A stretch of 64,000 nucleotides of DNA. Origin: Cristatella mucedo. Lineage: Eukaryota; Bryozoa; Phylactolaemata; Cristatellidae. Every line of letters begins with the position of its first letter. Positions within the stretch are counted from its first letter, which is position 1. Of the stretch, positions 1 through 38,800 are shown one piece after another. The notes under the pieces were generated by a model that worked only from the letters and a program-made list of their open reading frames with translations, was not told the origin of the DNA and did not search any database. Both the position numbers and the translations under genes were made by a program. The stretch spans positions 122,001 through 186,000 of the forward strand of contig WPIO01000118.1 in NCBI GenBank assembly GCA_009760855.2, read 5' to 3'.

Positions 1-115
1 CGAATGTTGCTGCCCTAGCGCTGTTAGATCTGTCAGATGCCTGCGACACCATTGATTACGATGTTCTATTTGAACGATTGAGAGCAACGATCAGTCTGAG
101 TCGAGCTTCTGTACA
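1..115 (+). mobile_element. LINE family B reverse-transcriptase scrap
   Basis: Matches 10820-10930 with point changes. Encodes ALALLDLSDACDTIDYDVLF, a damaged form of the RT motif [11 protein letters not shown]. Continues beyond the left edge. Confidence 0.75.
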
Positions 116-984
116 TCGGTACCTTTAACTACCACTGCTCCTCCTCCTCGGTGGCCGGTCGTAACATATGTTGTTCATCTCGGCGGACAGGCTGCGGGCT
201 TGCCTAGCCTGTAGTATGGGAGCAGGCTTGGGGGGGGGGATAATTTCACTCAGTATCTCACAGCCGAGGACCGGTGCCGTTTGGTGTTAGCAGAAGGTGT
301 GCAGAAGTTCAATGTGATCTCTTATAATTGTTGTGCTTCCCGTGAGAAATGCCATGCTGGCTGGGCTACGTACACGCATCGGCCGGACTGCATAACTTTC
401 CCCTGTTTGTTGATCGGTTCTTTGCGCTATTCCATTGGGAACATGTTTTCCATGGAGGGCAAAATTTGTCCATGCCGTATGCAATGATTCAGCCATGGCA
501 TCACTCTTGTTCGGCAGTATTCGGAAATTCGATTGCTTTTTTGCCTGTAGTTGTGGTGTTTGCTTGCCTCGTGTGCTTTCTTGTCCCACCGGAGATGTTT
601 TGATTCTGAGATTTTTTTTTATTATTGAAGTCGTCCTTTTTTGCTTGCTGAAGTGCTAGGCTGATTTACGTTTGGACACCAATTGTTTGACCCTGCCAGA
701 GAGATTGCTTTCTGCCCTACCTAACCTGAACTGTGGTGTGCTGCTGCCTGTCAGTTGTGTCAATTGCTTTCGTGCTTCTAGTAGCCGGATTGTGGACTGC
801 GAGCATCCTGGCAATAAATATCACCTTGCGACCGTGACTAGGAGCTAGGTGGCACTTTGCAAGAACTGCCGAGCAAGCATTCTTCTTACTGGCTTTAGTT
901 AGTGACTTATGCTTATGCTTATGTTTTTGGACGAGTTATGGTCTTGCTGCTGTCTAATAATCTATCCTGGCCAATCCTTTGTAG
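116..984. other. B56 intron, no recognised feature
   Basis: Unique-looking sequence with a run of 9-10 G at about 230. The short open frames overlap each other and resemble nothing I know. Confidence 0.5.
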
Positions 985-25273
<24,289 letters not shown>

Positions 25274-25887
25274 GGGGACGGGCTTTCTGTGCCGAGAGAA
25301 CGTATTGGATGCAGGCTGCCAGGGATTTTAGGCCGTGGTCCGCCACTGTCGAGCGGCTCCGATAGGTCTACCTAGCCAATCGGTAACTTGCCCGTACAAT
25401 CGGCCTCAGGGAGTCATCACAATGAGGTAAAAAGAAAGGCATTCCCATCGATCGCCCACCGATTTACCTCACGCGAGCCCTTGGCTACTATATGTAGTGC
25501 CAGGGCTATATATTCCTGATACTAAGCAGTCGCTTGTGACCTTCTCAGGCAGCCACAATTTGTGGCTTTTGTATCTTTTCGTTCAACTATTGTGGCAGTG
25601 GTCGACCATTTGCCCATTCCTCAGGTTTAACAACGCCAAGATGCGATCGATATCAGCTCGTGACATTTTCGCTTGAAAGGACTGTCTAACCATGTCCCCC
25701 TGCTACCGTGCTCCAAGCAGTGACATTGGGGTAGCAACCCCACATATGACTACTATTTTGGCTTGCATTTCCCGAACTCCTTCGAAGTCTTTTATTCCTT
25801 TGTAGTCTAATTAGCCTACGTGCATTACAACACTGCTTTGGAAACATAAATCTTCTTTCCAACAGATCCTTGCCGATGCATTCCAAG

Positions 25888-26017
<130 letters not shown>

Positions 26018-26516
26018 CCCTGTACCTCTCTCCTCCATCTCAAGCAGTGTATATATACCGTTAGCAAGAATATCTCGGGGCACATCATTCTGGAAGTCTT
26101 TCCAGTGGTTTTTTTTTTACTTTCAATGACAGTCTTCGTCTCTTGGTCATTACAGCAGCCGGTAATGACGATACTACTTGCATCTGCTGCCAGAACATCC
26201 AGTTGGTTGTCTTGGTCACACGACTTGTACAATCATGCCGTAACTGTGTGCAAAGTCAGGCTTTTTCATCGTGAGAATACTCCAGTTATATGGACAGTAC
26301 GAAATAGACTATTACCCGAGTGAGACTTTTTCCTCGTCGATCGTTGAATGGCAACAATCGATTGCGCAAGTATGTTTCAACTTGTGTAAGAGAACTGGAT
26401 TGTGGGCCTTGTGGGCCCGGCCGTGGTGGCACTGGGTAGCAAAGGAATTGGCTGACGCACAGCCGAACAGCTTTGCTGGCAGGTGCTAACTGTCAAAACG
26501 TCTTCAATAGCACACG

Positions 26517-26522
26517 TTTATT
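26517..26522 (-). promoter_or_regulatory. candidate poly(A) signal of the KNL1-like gene
   Basis: AATAAA on the minus strand, about 170 bases past the TAA. No competing AATAAA is closer. Transcript ends are unknown. Confidence 0.45.
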
Positions 26523-26692
26523 TACTCCATTTTAAAGCGTAAAGGCTCTGGAAATAAATAGCATCAGACCAGTTCGGTTAACTCAGCAGAGAAACCACAA
26601 AGCATCAGACGACCTTGACCCGACTGCAAGGTCAAGGTCAGTCTCACTTACATGGCAGCCCTCTTAACTGAGTACTGCTGTACCTTGTCCTC

Positions 26693-26840
26693 TTAAGTGA
26701 GTGCTGCCACATCAGCCAGGTTGACGGCTTCGATAAGGCGAGAGAGGTAGTGTAATCCGGGTCGCACCGATGCAGCAACTCTCTCCATATGGCGAGGGTT
26801 CCTGGGCGACAAAGTGAGCAACAAACGTAGGAAAAGAAGC
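26693..26840 (-). CDS. KNL1: KNL1-like terminal exon 14 and stop
   Basis: Acceptor cgttttgcag. G completes Arg with the AG of exon 13; then 48 codons including [16 protein letters not shown] and TAA at 26695-26693. The G.(N/H)YLSRL near-terminal helix is typical of the KNL1 C-terminus. Confidence 0.83.
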
Positions 26841-29800
26841 CTGCAAAACGGTCGATTTGTTCACGAGAATATACTGCTAACAAACATGAGCCATACCCAT
26901 AAATGGAAGGACCGGTAGCTAGGACACGATGCACTGGTTCGGATGGTATATGGCATCGCCTGCGAAACCAATGGCCAGCCTTCATTTTACGAATGGAAAG
27001 ACGTTACACTTATTATAAGAAGACATGCATATGTATACACACACATACACGCACCTGCACAGGCAGAGCAGTTGTCAGTTTTAGAAACTCGAACTCCGGA
27101 GCTGGCTAACCAGCTCCAGCAATGCCATTCGTTAGCAATGGTTCAGAAATAACGACCGTGTCTCACTCAAGAGGTTCAAAGGTGAAGACAAAGTCACGTG
27201 ACTCGAATCCCAGATTCCGAGCAGCAAAGCACTTTTTTCATCATACTTCAAAATATAGTGGCAGAGACTCGGCATAGTCAACTATAAGCCAGGACAGCAC
27301 GCTTGCACTATACTACCCCGTTTGTGGGCTCGAGTCCAGCTACAAGCAGTTCTTTTTGCCAGCTGCAAGATGGGTGGTAGCCACTAGGGCTCTACTGCCT
27401 CTATATGAATGAGGCTTTTCCTTTACCTGTGCTCGCCCAAGTCATCTTGAAAAGTTATGCCGAATGCATCGTTTGGATACAGTAGCACATCAAAGTCGAG
27501 CAGCAGCCAGAACTGAGTCAATGCTATGCTGTTGTGGAAGCTCACCTCCAGCCTGAAAGTGGAAGACGAGACAGGAAGCTCAGCAGGTGTGGCCCCCAAA
27601 GCCACAGCCTTCATCTGAACTGGTGCTCATAACTTAACCGGCGGCACCCACGTTCTAACGGTCTAAAAATGGCAGTCAACCTGCAGCTTCGACTGCCATA
27701 GCTGCCACTGCTGGAGCACCCAGGCATTGCCAACACCGAAATACTGTGAGAGTAGCAACCATGATGCTCGTGCACGAGAACGAGTGCTACATGAAATACT
27801 TACCGATATCGGCAGACAGACATCCGAGTTCACCACACGATTTCATTACCAAAACTGACCTTGTAGGTAAAAGGAGCTGTAAGGGTGTCTACCTCTTACA
27901 TATGTGTGTTAGTCCAGGGGCTTACACATCCCATGCAGCCCAGTGGGGGTCACATCCAAGGTCGACTGTTTGATTGGCCACCAGCAACCGTCCAAAAGGT
28001 GAGGCTTCTGGACAGCATAGGAACAATAAACACTACTACTACGACTAATAATTGATCGGATAACTAGCACACTAAAAGAAATAAGTACCTATCCAGGCAC
28101 TCCACAACACATCAATAGAAGCAATGACCAAGGATTAATGGTATGCTCGGTATTAAACGTATACAAGCATGCATGCACAAGCGCACGTGAAGACACTCAG
28201 GGCCACCGGTTAGTAGGACATCTGGTTAGTAACATGCATAGAATCGCACACGGGTAAGCCTACAAAACATACAAACAAATACTTAAGTTCTTGGGGGCGA
28301 AGGGATAGTTGAGCAGAACCGAAGCCCCTCTTTAGCTGACCCAAGTAAATGCAGGTGGTGGCCGTAGCCGAAAGCAATTCTCAAGACTTTCAGGATATTC
28401 TAGCTACAGGCTCGACCACCAAAAGATTTCGTGCTAGGGACTCGGGATAGTTCCGAGTGAAGTGACCTGTAGGCCCAAAAGACGATCTTGAACTCAATTC
28501 GATGCCTCAATGCTTAGGGAGTCGGAATAGTGGTTTGCTAAAACAACAGCTACGATGACGACATACCTGCAGAGCTGCTTAGTTTTGAATCTGCTGCAGA
28601 CGATTAAGTGCACAGGCTAGGAGTCCCGAATAAAGGGCATTGCACTAATCTGGACGCGACAATAAACACGCGTGAACTAGTTTAGGAATCACTAGACAAT
28701 ACTGCCTGCAAATGTGGTGATATCTTCATTATCAAAGTTCTTAGTCTAGATACTAGCTGCTTGATTCTCTGGTGTGCCAGAACAAGTAGCAGGACCATAA
28801 AGTGCTTCTGTAGAGCCAACACTAGCTGTGACAGCAATCGTTATAAATTAAGGTTTTCGTCTGGTATTTGACAATAACAAAATTACCCTGGCTTGGTCCT
28901 GGGGTTAAGGTGCTTGCCTTTGATGATCGAGGTCAAGGTGCTCGCCTTTGATGGCCAAGTTAGGAAGCTTGAGCCCTGTGGCATATGAGAAGCGCCTGGA
29001 CAGAGATTAAGTTCTCTTAGGGCGCTATACAAACGAATTATATATATATATATATATAATTTATTTGTATAACACCCTAAGAGAACTTACTTGCTTGTTG
29101 CTGTTCAAATTTTTGTATAAGAATCAGGTTGAGCAATCCTTTTGATGGCTCCTGCAGACGGATTCGATGGCATGCACAACCAGCGACTAGAGGCGACTTA
29201 GTCGACACGATAAATGACACCTGGCACCGGCTCGCAGCTGGAACTTTGTCGAGCAAGATACGCGATTTCCAGCACTAACGATTTGGTATTAAGCTGCCTC
29301 AACTATAGAGAAAATTGCAAGAACAATTTTTTGTTAAGACTTAAACATGGCATGTCTTGATTGTCATCAGCATGACATTGAGAACACGATCTTTTCCAGC
29401 CTAATACACACACCACAGTAATAAGTCAGGAATAAGGCTCCCGTCCAAGCAAAGCATTTTTTATTGCCAGGAATGGAAAAAACAGTTGAGTAGCAAAATA
29501 CCACATCCTTTCGATGCAAATATAACTCTATAGGCGATGATAATCAAATACGAGTGTATATAAAATGTCAACTAAAAAGCTGATCGGACTGCATACACTA
29601 CTTCTCGTCAGAATTAATGGCATGCATCTAGAAAAGCTGACGGCAATCAAGGATGTACCTGACAAGATGCTGCTGCTTGTCGTCACGGAGCCTGGAAATT
29701 ATGCAGTCTCTTCTTAAACGTGCATCGACAATCTCAACGGCAAGCTCATCCATATGCAGAGCAACAAACGACATCTCCAGCAACATCTGAAAAAAATTAG

Positions 29801-32800
29801 TATGAGCAATGTCCATGTAATAAAGAACAGGTTACTTAAGGTGTCCCAGACACATAGTTACGGCTGTCTTCAGCACCTGCAGACACCTAAATTACTATTT
29901 TTAAATCGGATGCAAGAAAAATGCTAACTGCATGGGAAAGAGCTTGTCCTGTATTATCTTGAGTTGGGAGCAGGAGGCGACTTGAGAATTACACTGGCCT
30001 ATTCACGAGGGAGTTCAACAACGGCAGCAGCATGTGACCTCCATGCAGTCATACCCAAAAAACATCCAAGAGAGCTGGGACATTAACATCACATAGAGTC
30101 AGCAGCATACAGCCAAAGAGAGGCACGACGCAAAAGGTTGGACCCCCAAACCTGCTGCATGGACTGGTCCCAACTGTACACAAGATGCCAAAGAGCACAA
30201 GGGAGGTGGCCCACGCATCAGGAGCTGCGCTGGAGAGTGAGTGGTGTTCACTCGACCAAGGGTGGTGGCGACAGGAAGTCGAATGCTACCGACCTCATTC
30301 ACTCGCTGAGATCCCTGGTACTTGTTTGGAATTCGATTCTCATTGAAGTAGCGGACGACATTATTCACTGCTAGCTTGGCAGCATCTTCACTATTTTCTG
30401 CACATAAAGGAAGCAAGACATTGGTGACGATGTGCTTGATAGTGAGCATCACAAGAGTTACAAGCAGAAAGTTAGACACAATATGCACAAGATACTCAAT
30501 AAGGGAGACGAGAAAAGAATGCCGAGGCATTGCAACGTGCTCTCGTCGTGCCAAGTTTCACATGCATTACCACGCTTCCACCAGATGTAATTTTTATAGA
30601 AAGAATCAGCTTTCTTAAGGTGCTATACAAATGTTTCTTGTTATTATTACTATAGCTCTCCAACGAGCTTCAGAATTGTCTGCATAGTGTGATTAAATTA
30701 TTCGTGCCAAAGTTTCTGAGCTTGCTTCTTTTGCATCAAGACGGTTAGCTGCACAAGCTTTGTTTGTTCAAACAGCAAGTCCTAGTTTCAAATTATCTAC
30801 ATTGTTTCTTGAGCGCTTGCAAGGACTTGAGCGTTTAAAGGGGTTATTTATTGCTGTTAACAGTGCCTGTTTTTAAAGTGGGCTACACAGACCACGCTGG
30901 TCAACGGTTCACAATGGCACATGTCTCTGCTCATTCAAGCAGTATATAATGATAATAACAATACATTTATACAGTATCCAAAGAGCTTAATCTTTTTCTA
31001 GGCTCTTTACAAATGCTGTAAAGGAAGCATGATCAAATGGTGAACGGTAACATACATAATGTCAACAAGCATAACATGCTTAGAGGTGACATGTACAGGG
31101 TCATCATGCAAATATGATTAGTGGCAGCATGCAAGTGAGTGACAAAACCTTGAAATCAATGCACTGCTTGAATGGGAGCCACCGAAGATCGGCAAGAAGT
31201 GGTGTGATGTGGTAACTTCGACACTCACGACAGACAAGCCTAGCTGCAGAGTTTTGTTCGAACTGTGACCACCTATTGCACAGGCCGGTAGACCAGCAAA
31301 CAGTGAGTTACAGAAATTGAGACGGGCTGTTACAAATGTATGGGCCAATTTGGATGTAGTATCCCTGTCTAAGCCAGCCCGAATTTCAGCATGTTATGTA
31401 GCTAAAAGTAGGCAGATTATACTCTGGAGCTGATATGGTCGTCTAGTGCAAGGTCACTTTGGAACAGGACACATCGATTTCGAGCAGATGCTACAGGAGA
31501 TATGCTGGCAGAGTCGATTTGAAACATTAAATTGTCCAATTTGTGAGTTGCACTTGGTTTTCCCATAACTAGTAAGTTAGTTTGATCGTAATCTAATTTA
31601 AGAAAGTTTGCTGCCATCCACGTGCAGATGCCAGCAATACATGCAGAAAGGGAGTCGAAAAAGTTCATCGAGCTAGACGGCTGGGAGGGATCAAAGCAAA
31701 GGTACAACTGAATCGTCGTCTGGATAGAAGAGAATACCTAGATTGTGCTTGGTGATCACATCGGCAAGAGGGAGAGTATAAACCGTGAAAAGAATGGGAC
31801 CAAGCACAGATCCTCGAGGTACCCCATATTTCAGAGGTTCCTCGGATGATCTTTATCCATTCACATTAATACTCTGGAGTCTCCCACTGAGATAGGACCT
31901 GAACCATTGCGATGCAGTGCCAGTGATACCCAGGCGAGATGAAAGGTGCTCAAGACGGACTTTGTGATCGATAGTATCAAAAGCTGCCGAAAGATCGAGC
32001 AAAACAAGCAAAGCTACTATACCTAAGTCTGCATTCCTAAGTACGTCGTTCCTCACCCAAAGCAATGCTGACTGTGATGTGATTAGCTTTAAAATCATAC
32101 TGGAACTTGCTTGCTATAATACTGTACTAATATTAAACAAACTTATAAACAGAAAAGAAGAAAATAACAGTGTTCAGAAAAACAAGAAGAATCTGCACCC
32201 AGGGTCGGAGAAGCTCTTGAGCATGGTAGTCGATACTCATATTGACTACGATAACATACAGGGATGTTTTCAATCTCCGGCCTCCGGGCGTGACTGGTAT
32301 GTCAGCAGACGAAGGGAATGACAACTTAGAAAATTGACAACGCTTCACTAAATAATCGGGCACTATGACACTTGTGTGTTATGTTAACAAACTACTTGGA
32401 TAACCACCACTTCGGATCTTCAAGAAATGATATATAAAAATACAGGAATTGCTACAAGCTTCTGGCTATGTCTCCCATAATCTATCCACTGAGGTATGTG
32501 CTCCCACCTAAGGTAAGCAAGAAAAAAATGCGATTTAAAGTTTGATGATGACAGTAAAACAAGTCTTGCTAAGAATGTTGCCCCCAGTAAGGTACTAACT
32601 GTCCTTTTGAAGTTCTATTTGTAAAACTTAGTGGTGTAGCTGTCACTTATCAAATAAATGATTATTATCGGACCTCGCCATCAAAGGTTCGACAAGTAGC
32701 CTCATAGTATGCACGTACCGTCGAGGACGGACTGGATAGAGATGCTTGTGATAGATTTCTCCTCATTGGAAGAACCAGATTCCAGCTTGACATCAAGGAT

Positions 32801-35800
32801 GACAGTGCCGTGAAAAAATGATACACAGACTTCTTTGTCAGATGCCATCTCAAGTGTCCATGCTCGGAAACTAAACGCATGAACTCAGTAAGCAACTCAG
32901 ACCAGAATATTAACCTGTAGTGTCATTAGTGCACCAGTGCTGCTACAAAACGCGGGTCTGAAAAAATGTGCATAAGCACAACCACACATGAGAGGCAGAC
33001 ATAGATCTAGATACAGGGACAGCAAAGAGATAAGAGAGTGAGAAAGAGAGAGACGGAAGTAGGAGGAGGAGAGAAGGAGGTAGGGGGGAGAGAGGAGGTA
33101 GGGGGACAGAGAGATGGAGGGAGGGAGGAAGACGGGGAGGGAAAAAGATGGGAGAGGGAGAAAGATGAGGGAGGGATGACAGAAGTTTGCACCAACGTCT
33201 TACAGTACAGGCAGTAAGAAATGCGAGTTGGGAGTTCTTGTGTTCTCTTGGTGCTCCGGCAATGGAATCCATCGACACAAAGCTCCACATGGCTTCGACG
33301 TTCTGGGATACAGCCCCAACGTCCTATTCGAGACTCAAATGCAGCTTTTCGTGTGACACCCTGTTCACAATTTATAAGTACACAAACACACACACACCCA
33401 CACAAACACACACACGTGGTAGCAGCGAGCTCGAGCTGTACAAACTAGCAGTGGTCGATGTTTTTCTGCTGCTGCCTGACACACTGCTCAGTTGCCTCTA
33501 CCGTTTGATCACCCGAAAGTTTGGAGAAAGATCGCTGAGCTGCTGTCAGCCCACTGAAATGCAACGTCACTGGTTGACGGTCAGCGTGAAAGCTCAACCC
33601 TTGCTGGGGCAGGTGGCAGGCGTTCCCTCTGCTGGGGCTGAGGCTACTCCGTAGAGGTGCTGAGCCCAGCTCAGCAGCTTGGCTCTCAGGTGACTCTCGT
33701 CGTGCCTGCCCCTCCGCCTACTCATTCTGTGCCTCCCTCACCCTGCCACCAAGGGTCACAGTAAGCAGCATTTCCTTAAAGGCAAGGCGGCTCCGACGTG
33801 CCTAACATTGGACAGCCATGCGCTACCAGGCGAGGCAAGCAGACGCTCCGCGTCGTCGATGGGTTCGGCTTACGTTGCCAGGTTTGTGCTGCCCTTGCCA
33901 CCAGTCAGACTGCTCGGCAGGCAATCTGCACTACGGCAGCTGGCAATGTCGCCAGCGTCGGTCAGCTTGGCAGTGGCTGCAGGCCTCTCGGCTTCGGCAA
34001 GCCTCCTGAGCTCATCAACGTGCTGGTTGTATGTCATCTCCATGACACCCCTACTTTTCGCCAAGTCTCTCTTTCTCCTACAATGGTCAACCACCACCAG
34101 GTCTGCATCAGCTGTCTTGAACTCAATTGGTATTAATTAAAAGCAAATAGGACCGGTTTGCTGAACTGAAAAAAATGGCCAAGTTCCGACAAGCGAGCGT
34201 TAACACCTCTGAGCACAGCAGAGTGAGGCACGAAGCAAGCTTCATTCTGCCGTGGACTTACAGAACAAGTTGAGATCACGTGACAAGTGCACGTAGGTGG
34301 GGAGATGGGTGTGGCATTGAGGGAGCAGTCCATAAGCCGAGGTGAGCAGGCCAACGGTCTGTTCTAACCACATGCCAGGAATCGTCACCGGAAGTCAAAC
34401 CAGCGAGGAGTACGAGCTGGTACGCGTCCGCCACACGACGTGTGCCAGCGCTCTCTCGACAGATTCGGTGGCAGCAGTGCGGTGAGAGGCTGCGGCCGCT
34501 GATCAATGGCTCGTGCCAGACGCTGAGATGAGGCTGCAGAGCCCTTAGACTCCCCCCTCCCCCCCAGAAAGCCGGCCAGAAGTGGCTATGGGACAATGGC
34601 CCGAAAGAAGGAGCAGCACTAGAAGAACAGAAGAAGCGCCTATCACTCCGGACACTAAAGAATTGAATGCAGCAGGACTCAAAACCACGACCTGAGTTAC
34701 AAAGCGATAGCGCGCCTTGTCCTTTGCTAAGATATGAGTGCGTGCATGCATATGCACTCGAGTGCAACAGTATCGGCAGCCTCTTGTTTCAGATGAGCAG
34801 GAGGCATGCGACTACGAAACATCAGACCAAAAAACAAAGAACGAATGTGCAATTCAAAAATTGCCGGTCATGGTGGCATATTCATAAACCACTGGTATAA
34901 AACAAAGAAATAACATTAGATCTTGTCATTCATCTAAAAATTGGAGATTTCCTTATTTTAAATCACCTTGAAAACGACTGAATTGGCCGTTTTCGGACGG
35001 ACTTGGACGTGCAAGGAAGCATGAAAACAACAGCACAACGGACATGTTCATTTTTTAGCCTCAACCTATGGCCAATCATATGACTAAGACCATCTAGTTT
35101 ACTGCCTTAGCAAAGGGCCAAATGTGGGCTCTAAACCAAACAGGACTGAACGGTCAACGTGATTCGTCAGTTGTGTGCTTATGCTTGTTGACACTGTGCA
35201 TGCTTCCAAGAACCATATTTGTAGGCTGACCTTGTGCATGTCACACCTAACCATTTTATGCTTGCTGTCATTGAGCATGCAACCACTAACCATTCGATCG
35301 TTCTTCCTTTGCAGCATATGTAAAGTGCCTGGAAAGAGATTGAGTTCTCTGAGGGTGCTATACAAATGTATTATAATTATTATTAGCAACGTTTAAATTG
35401 CTAGACAATTTCGAATTGGCGATACTTCGTCGGGGTACATACAACTTGAAAAAATGGCTACAACCGGAATCAACGATAAAAAATAAAGAGTGGTGGTTTA
35501 GGCACAAATTTACCCCTTCGAGGGTTTATGGTCAAAGCCTGAAGGCTGCTACTACGAGGCTAGTTGGTAGGATACGATTAAGCATCCACTAGATGAACAA
35601 GTTGCGTTTGCTTAGAATGCAAAAAGAAGCTGCTTCTGCTTGTCAAGCATCAAGTGGCTCATTTGGAGTGGGGTAGGGCGACAGCACATTAGACACACAA
35701 AGACTGGCTAAAAATCGAATGGGGCGATGAGAGTACATTCGCTATTTGTGGTAACTAAAAATGTATGCAGTACTAAGTCGTTGCTCCAATGAAGGTCTCA

Positions 35801-38800
35801 GTGATAGTTGCATTCACAAGCCAGTTAAGTCAGGCAGCAAAGGAGTCACGATCTCAGAAGCATGCAGGCAGGCGGTCCTGCGACCAACAGCCTCGTGGCT
35901 GCTTGTCGGGTGAATTCCACAACCCGTGGAGAAGATGGACGACATAAGCACTGATGCAGAAGTGACGTCAACTACTCTGCATTTCGGGATGCAGCAGATA
36001 TCTGGCATCATGGCACAAGACATTTTTTTAGAACTACTCCACAACGATGAAGTAGCTAGTGCAATGAGCCTTTAACGTTCTTTCAAACGATAATGAGCTT
36101 AAGCAGGCAACTAAGCATATTCAATATTTTTTCCACCACACTTAAATTTATTTTAGAGCCATTACGCTAATGGAGTGGACTAGTTAACCTTTAGGCCTGA
36201 ATCCCATTGAATGTCTATGAGAAGAGCTACATAAAAGGCCCAGAGCTCACGTGGGTCGTATCACATCTAAATAACTGTTTTTCTCAAGTTCGCAGGACTT
36301 CTGGATAACGATAAGGTCATATGTTTGCCAATGCTCAGTTTACTCTGTGCTGGAGAAGCCCCGACATGGTATTGCTTATCATGGTGGTGTAACTTCATTT
36401 TACACTAAAAGTAAATACATTTGCACTGGAGCAGTGTTTAAATGTTACGCAAGCTAATTTGATATACTCTGCATGATCAAAGAAGGTTACAGAATGATTT
36501 TTTGTATACCAGAATCGGAACTTTTTGGGTCCAGCTGCCATTGTAGATGGCCTCACGGAGCTTGTGTGCGTGTTATGTGTGCATGCACCGACAGATCATT
36601 TTATATCAGGTTGTTTCATGTAGTCTACCGGAGAGATGTTGGCTAAGCCAATTGGCACACTCAACCGAACGAAAAAAACCGTTTGCATGCTGGTGGCTGA
36701 TTACTGTAGCAGAGCTGTATCAAATGATACAGCAATTGTTTACAACCAATGCTATCACGACCTGTTAAGACTGGCTACCAGACACATCTTATCACGGACC
36801 AAAACAACTGACTTAGTCATCGCACATTTCCACGCGAGCTTTGCTACGGCAATGAAGCGTGCCACCGGTGCCTACGGCGGCAAAGTTGCACAGGCAGGAA
36901 GCAGCTGCAGGTAGTCGTGCGTGCTCAGCTCGGCACAATGCCAGGAGAGCTGGAAGCTAAGGCCAAGCGAATACAAGTCAGGAGTCGGTGCTAGGAGCGT
37001 GTGCTGGACGCCCGCTGTGCGCTGCCCAGCCGATCACCCAGGCGGCCCGCTAAAAGCAACAGCTATAGGAAATGGTGGCAGCAGCAGCTAGTAAGGTGAC
37101 AATACTAGAACACGAGCGATCACACTCACCCGAGCAGAGCTTCGAACGCCTTCGTCTTGTCTTGCACATCTACAAGCAGGCAGATCGCAAGAGAGAACAG
37201 CCAAGTGCTTAACAACCGCCAGTGGCTTCTCGAGGGAGGACTGGCTTACAGCAGTGACAGTGAGGTGCCAGAATGCACTAATCACGAACCAGCACACACA
37301 ACCATGAATGAACGAAAACAATTATGCTTAGCTCCCACAGTTGGCACTAAATACGGCTGCTAGGTTGGCCTTCAAGTCGAAGAAACTCGGCAGCAGGTCT
37401 CCCTGACTAAATGAACTGCAAACCTCCTATGGACCTTCTGCAGAAAAATTCCTACATAAGCTAAACGACGGGTAATAAAGCCAAGTTCCCAACTTTCTGA
37501 TAAATATGCCCTCATGGCTTTCAAAAGTGGCAAGACAAACGATGGCATAGCACTGAGTGAGCTGGGGCACTGATATGGCTAGCACTGCAGTAGCAAGACA
37601 CTATTGCACAGAAAAAACAAGCATTACCATAAATAATAATAACAATGCACTTGATAAAGCGCCCTCAGATAACTCAATCTCTTTCTAGGCGCTTTACATT
37701 TGCTGCAAAGGGAAACGCGATTGAATGGTGAGTAATATCATGCTTGATTAACAACATGAATAACATGGTTAGGGGTGACATGCACACGGTCAGCATGCAA
37801 ATTTGGTTAGTGGCAGCATGCACAGTGTCAGCACGCATAAGTACGTGAAGGACGAATCACAGGGACCCACGAAATGCTGTCCTAAATAGGTGTGTTTTTA
37901 AGTTCTTTTTAAATGTGGTCAAGTCACGGGATGTTCTGACGTAAGTCGGGAGGGAGTTCCAGGCTTTGAGAGCAAACGAACTAAATGCACGGTCTCCAAA
38001 GGGTTTGAGGTTTGTATGAGGTATTGGTAAGCTGTTGGATTCCAAAAAGCGGGTGGTACGATGCTTGGCCTGGTGGAGGAGTAGATCTGGGAGATAGGCT
38101 GGAGCAAAAGAATGAAGTGACCTAAAAGTGAGCGACAGAACCTTGAAGTCGATGCGTTGCTTGACTGGTAGCCAGTGCAGGTCGGCGAGAAGTGGTGTGA
38201 TGTGGCAACTGCGACCCTCACGACAGACAAGCCTAGCTGCCGAGTTTTGCACCATCTGTAATCGCCTGATTGCACATGCCGGTAGGCCAGCAAGCAGTGA
38301 GTTACAGAAGTCAAGACAGGATGTAACAAATGCATGGACCAACTTAGACGTGGTATCCTTATCTGTACAAGCCCGAATTTTAGCAATGTTATGTAGCTGA
38401 AAGTAGGCAGACTTGACTGTGAAGCTGATATGGTCGTCTAACGAGAGGTCACTTTGGAACATGACACCTAGATTTAGAGCTGATTCAACAGGAGATATGC
38501 AAGCCATTTAGGCTAACAGGAAGTAGAAATCAAGTCTGCAAATACTTGGCAAGCTAGAATAGGGTGTGTACCTATTTTACATATCGAATACTAAACCGAG
38601 TGACATACTGCCCATCGACTCATCAACTGCCATTGCCACACACTGTAAGGAAAGCCGTGCTCGGCAGTTCCACAGTGCAGCTCAAATATTGTAAGCGCTT
38701 ATTGTCCGATGCATTCGGAAAGCAGACTGATTGAACCGCTCTTGGTGCTGACATCCCCACCCCACAATCAGTGCCCGAGATCACTTAGAAGGAGAAGCAT

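Noticed and set aside
27553-27614. Upstream extension of KNL1 exon 13 ([14 protein letters not shown]...)
   Set aside because: Open, but the strong polypyrimidine acceptor at 27553 gives the phase required by exon 12; starting at the upstream AG would shift the join.
34276-34767. 163-codon minus-strand frame
   Set aside because: No fit to the KNL1 phase chain, no motif, and overlapping frames on both strands.
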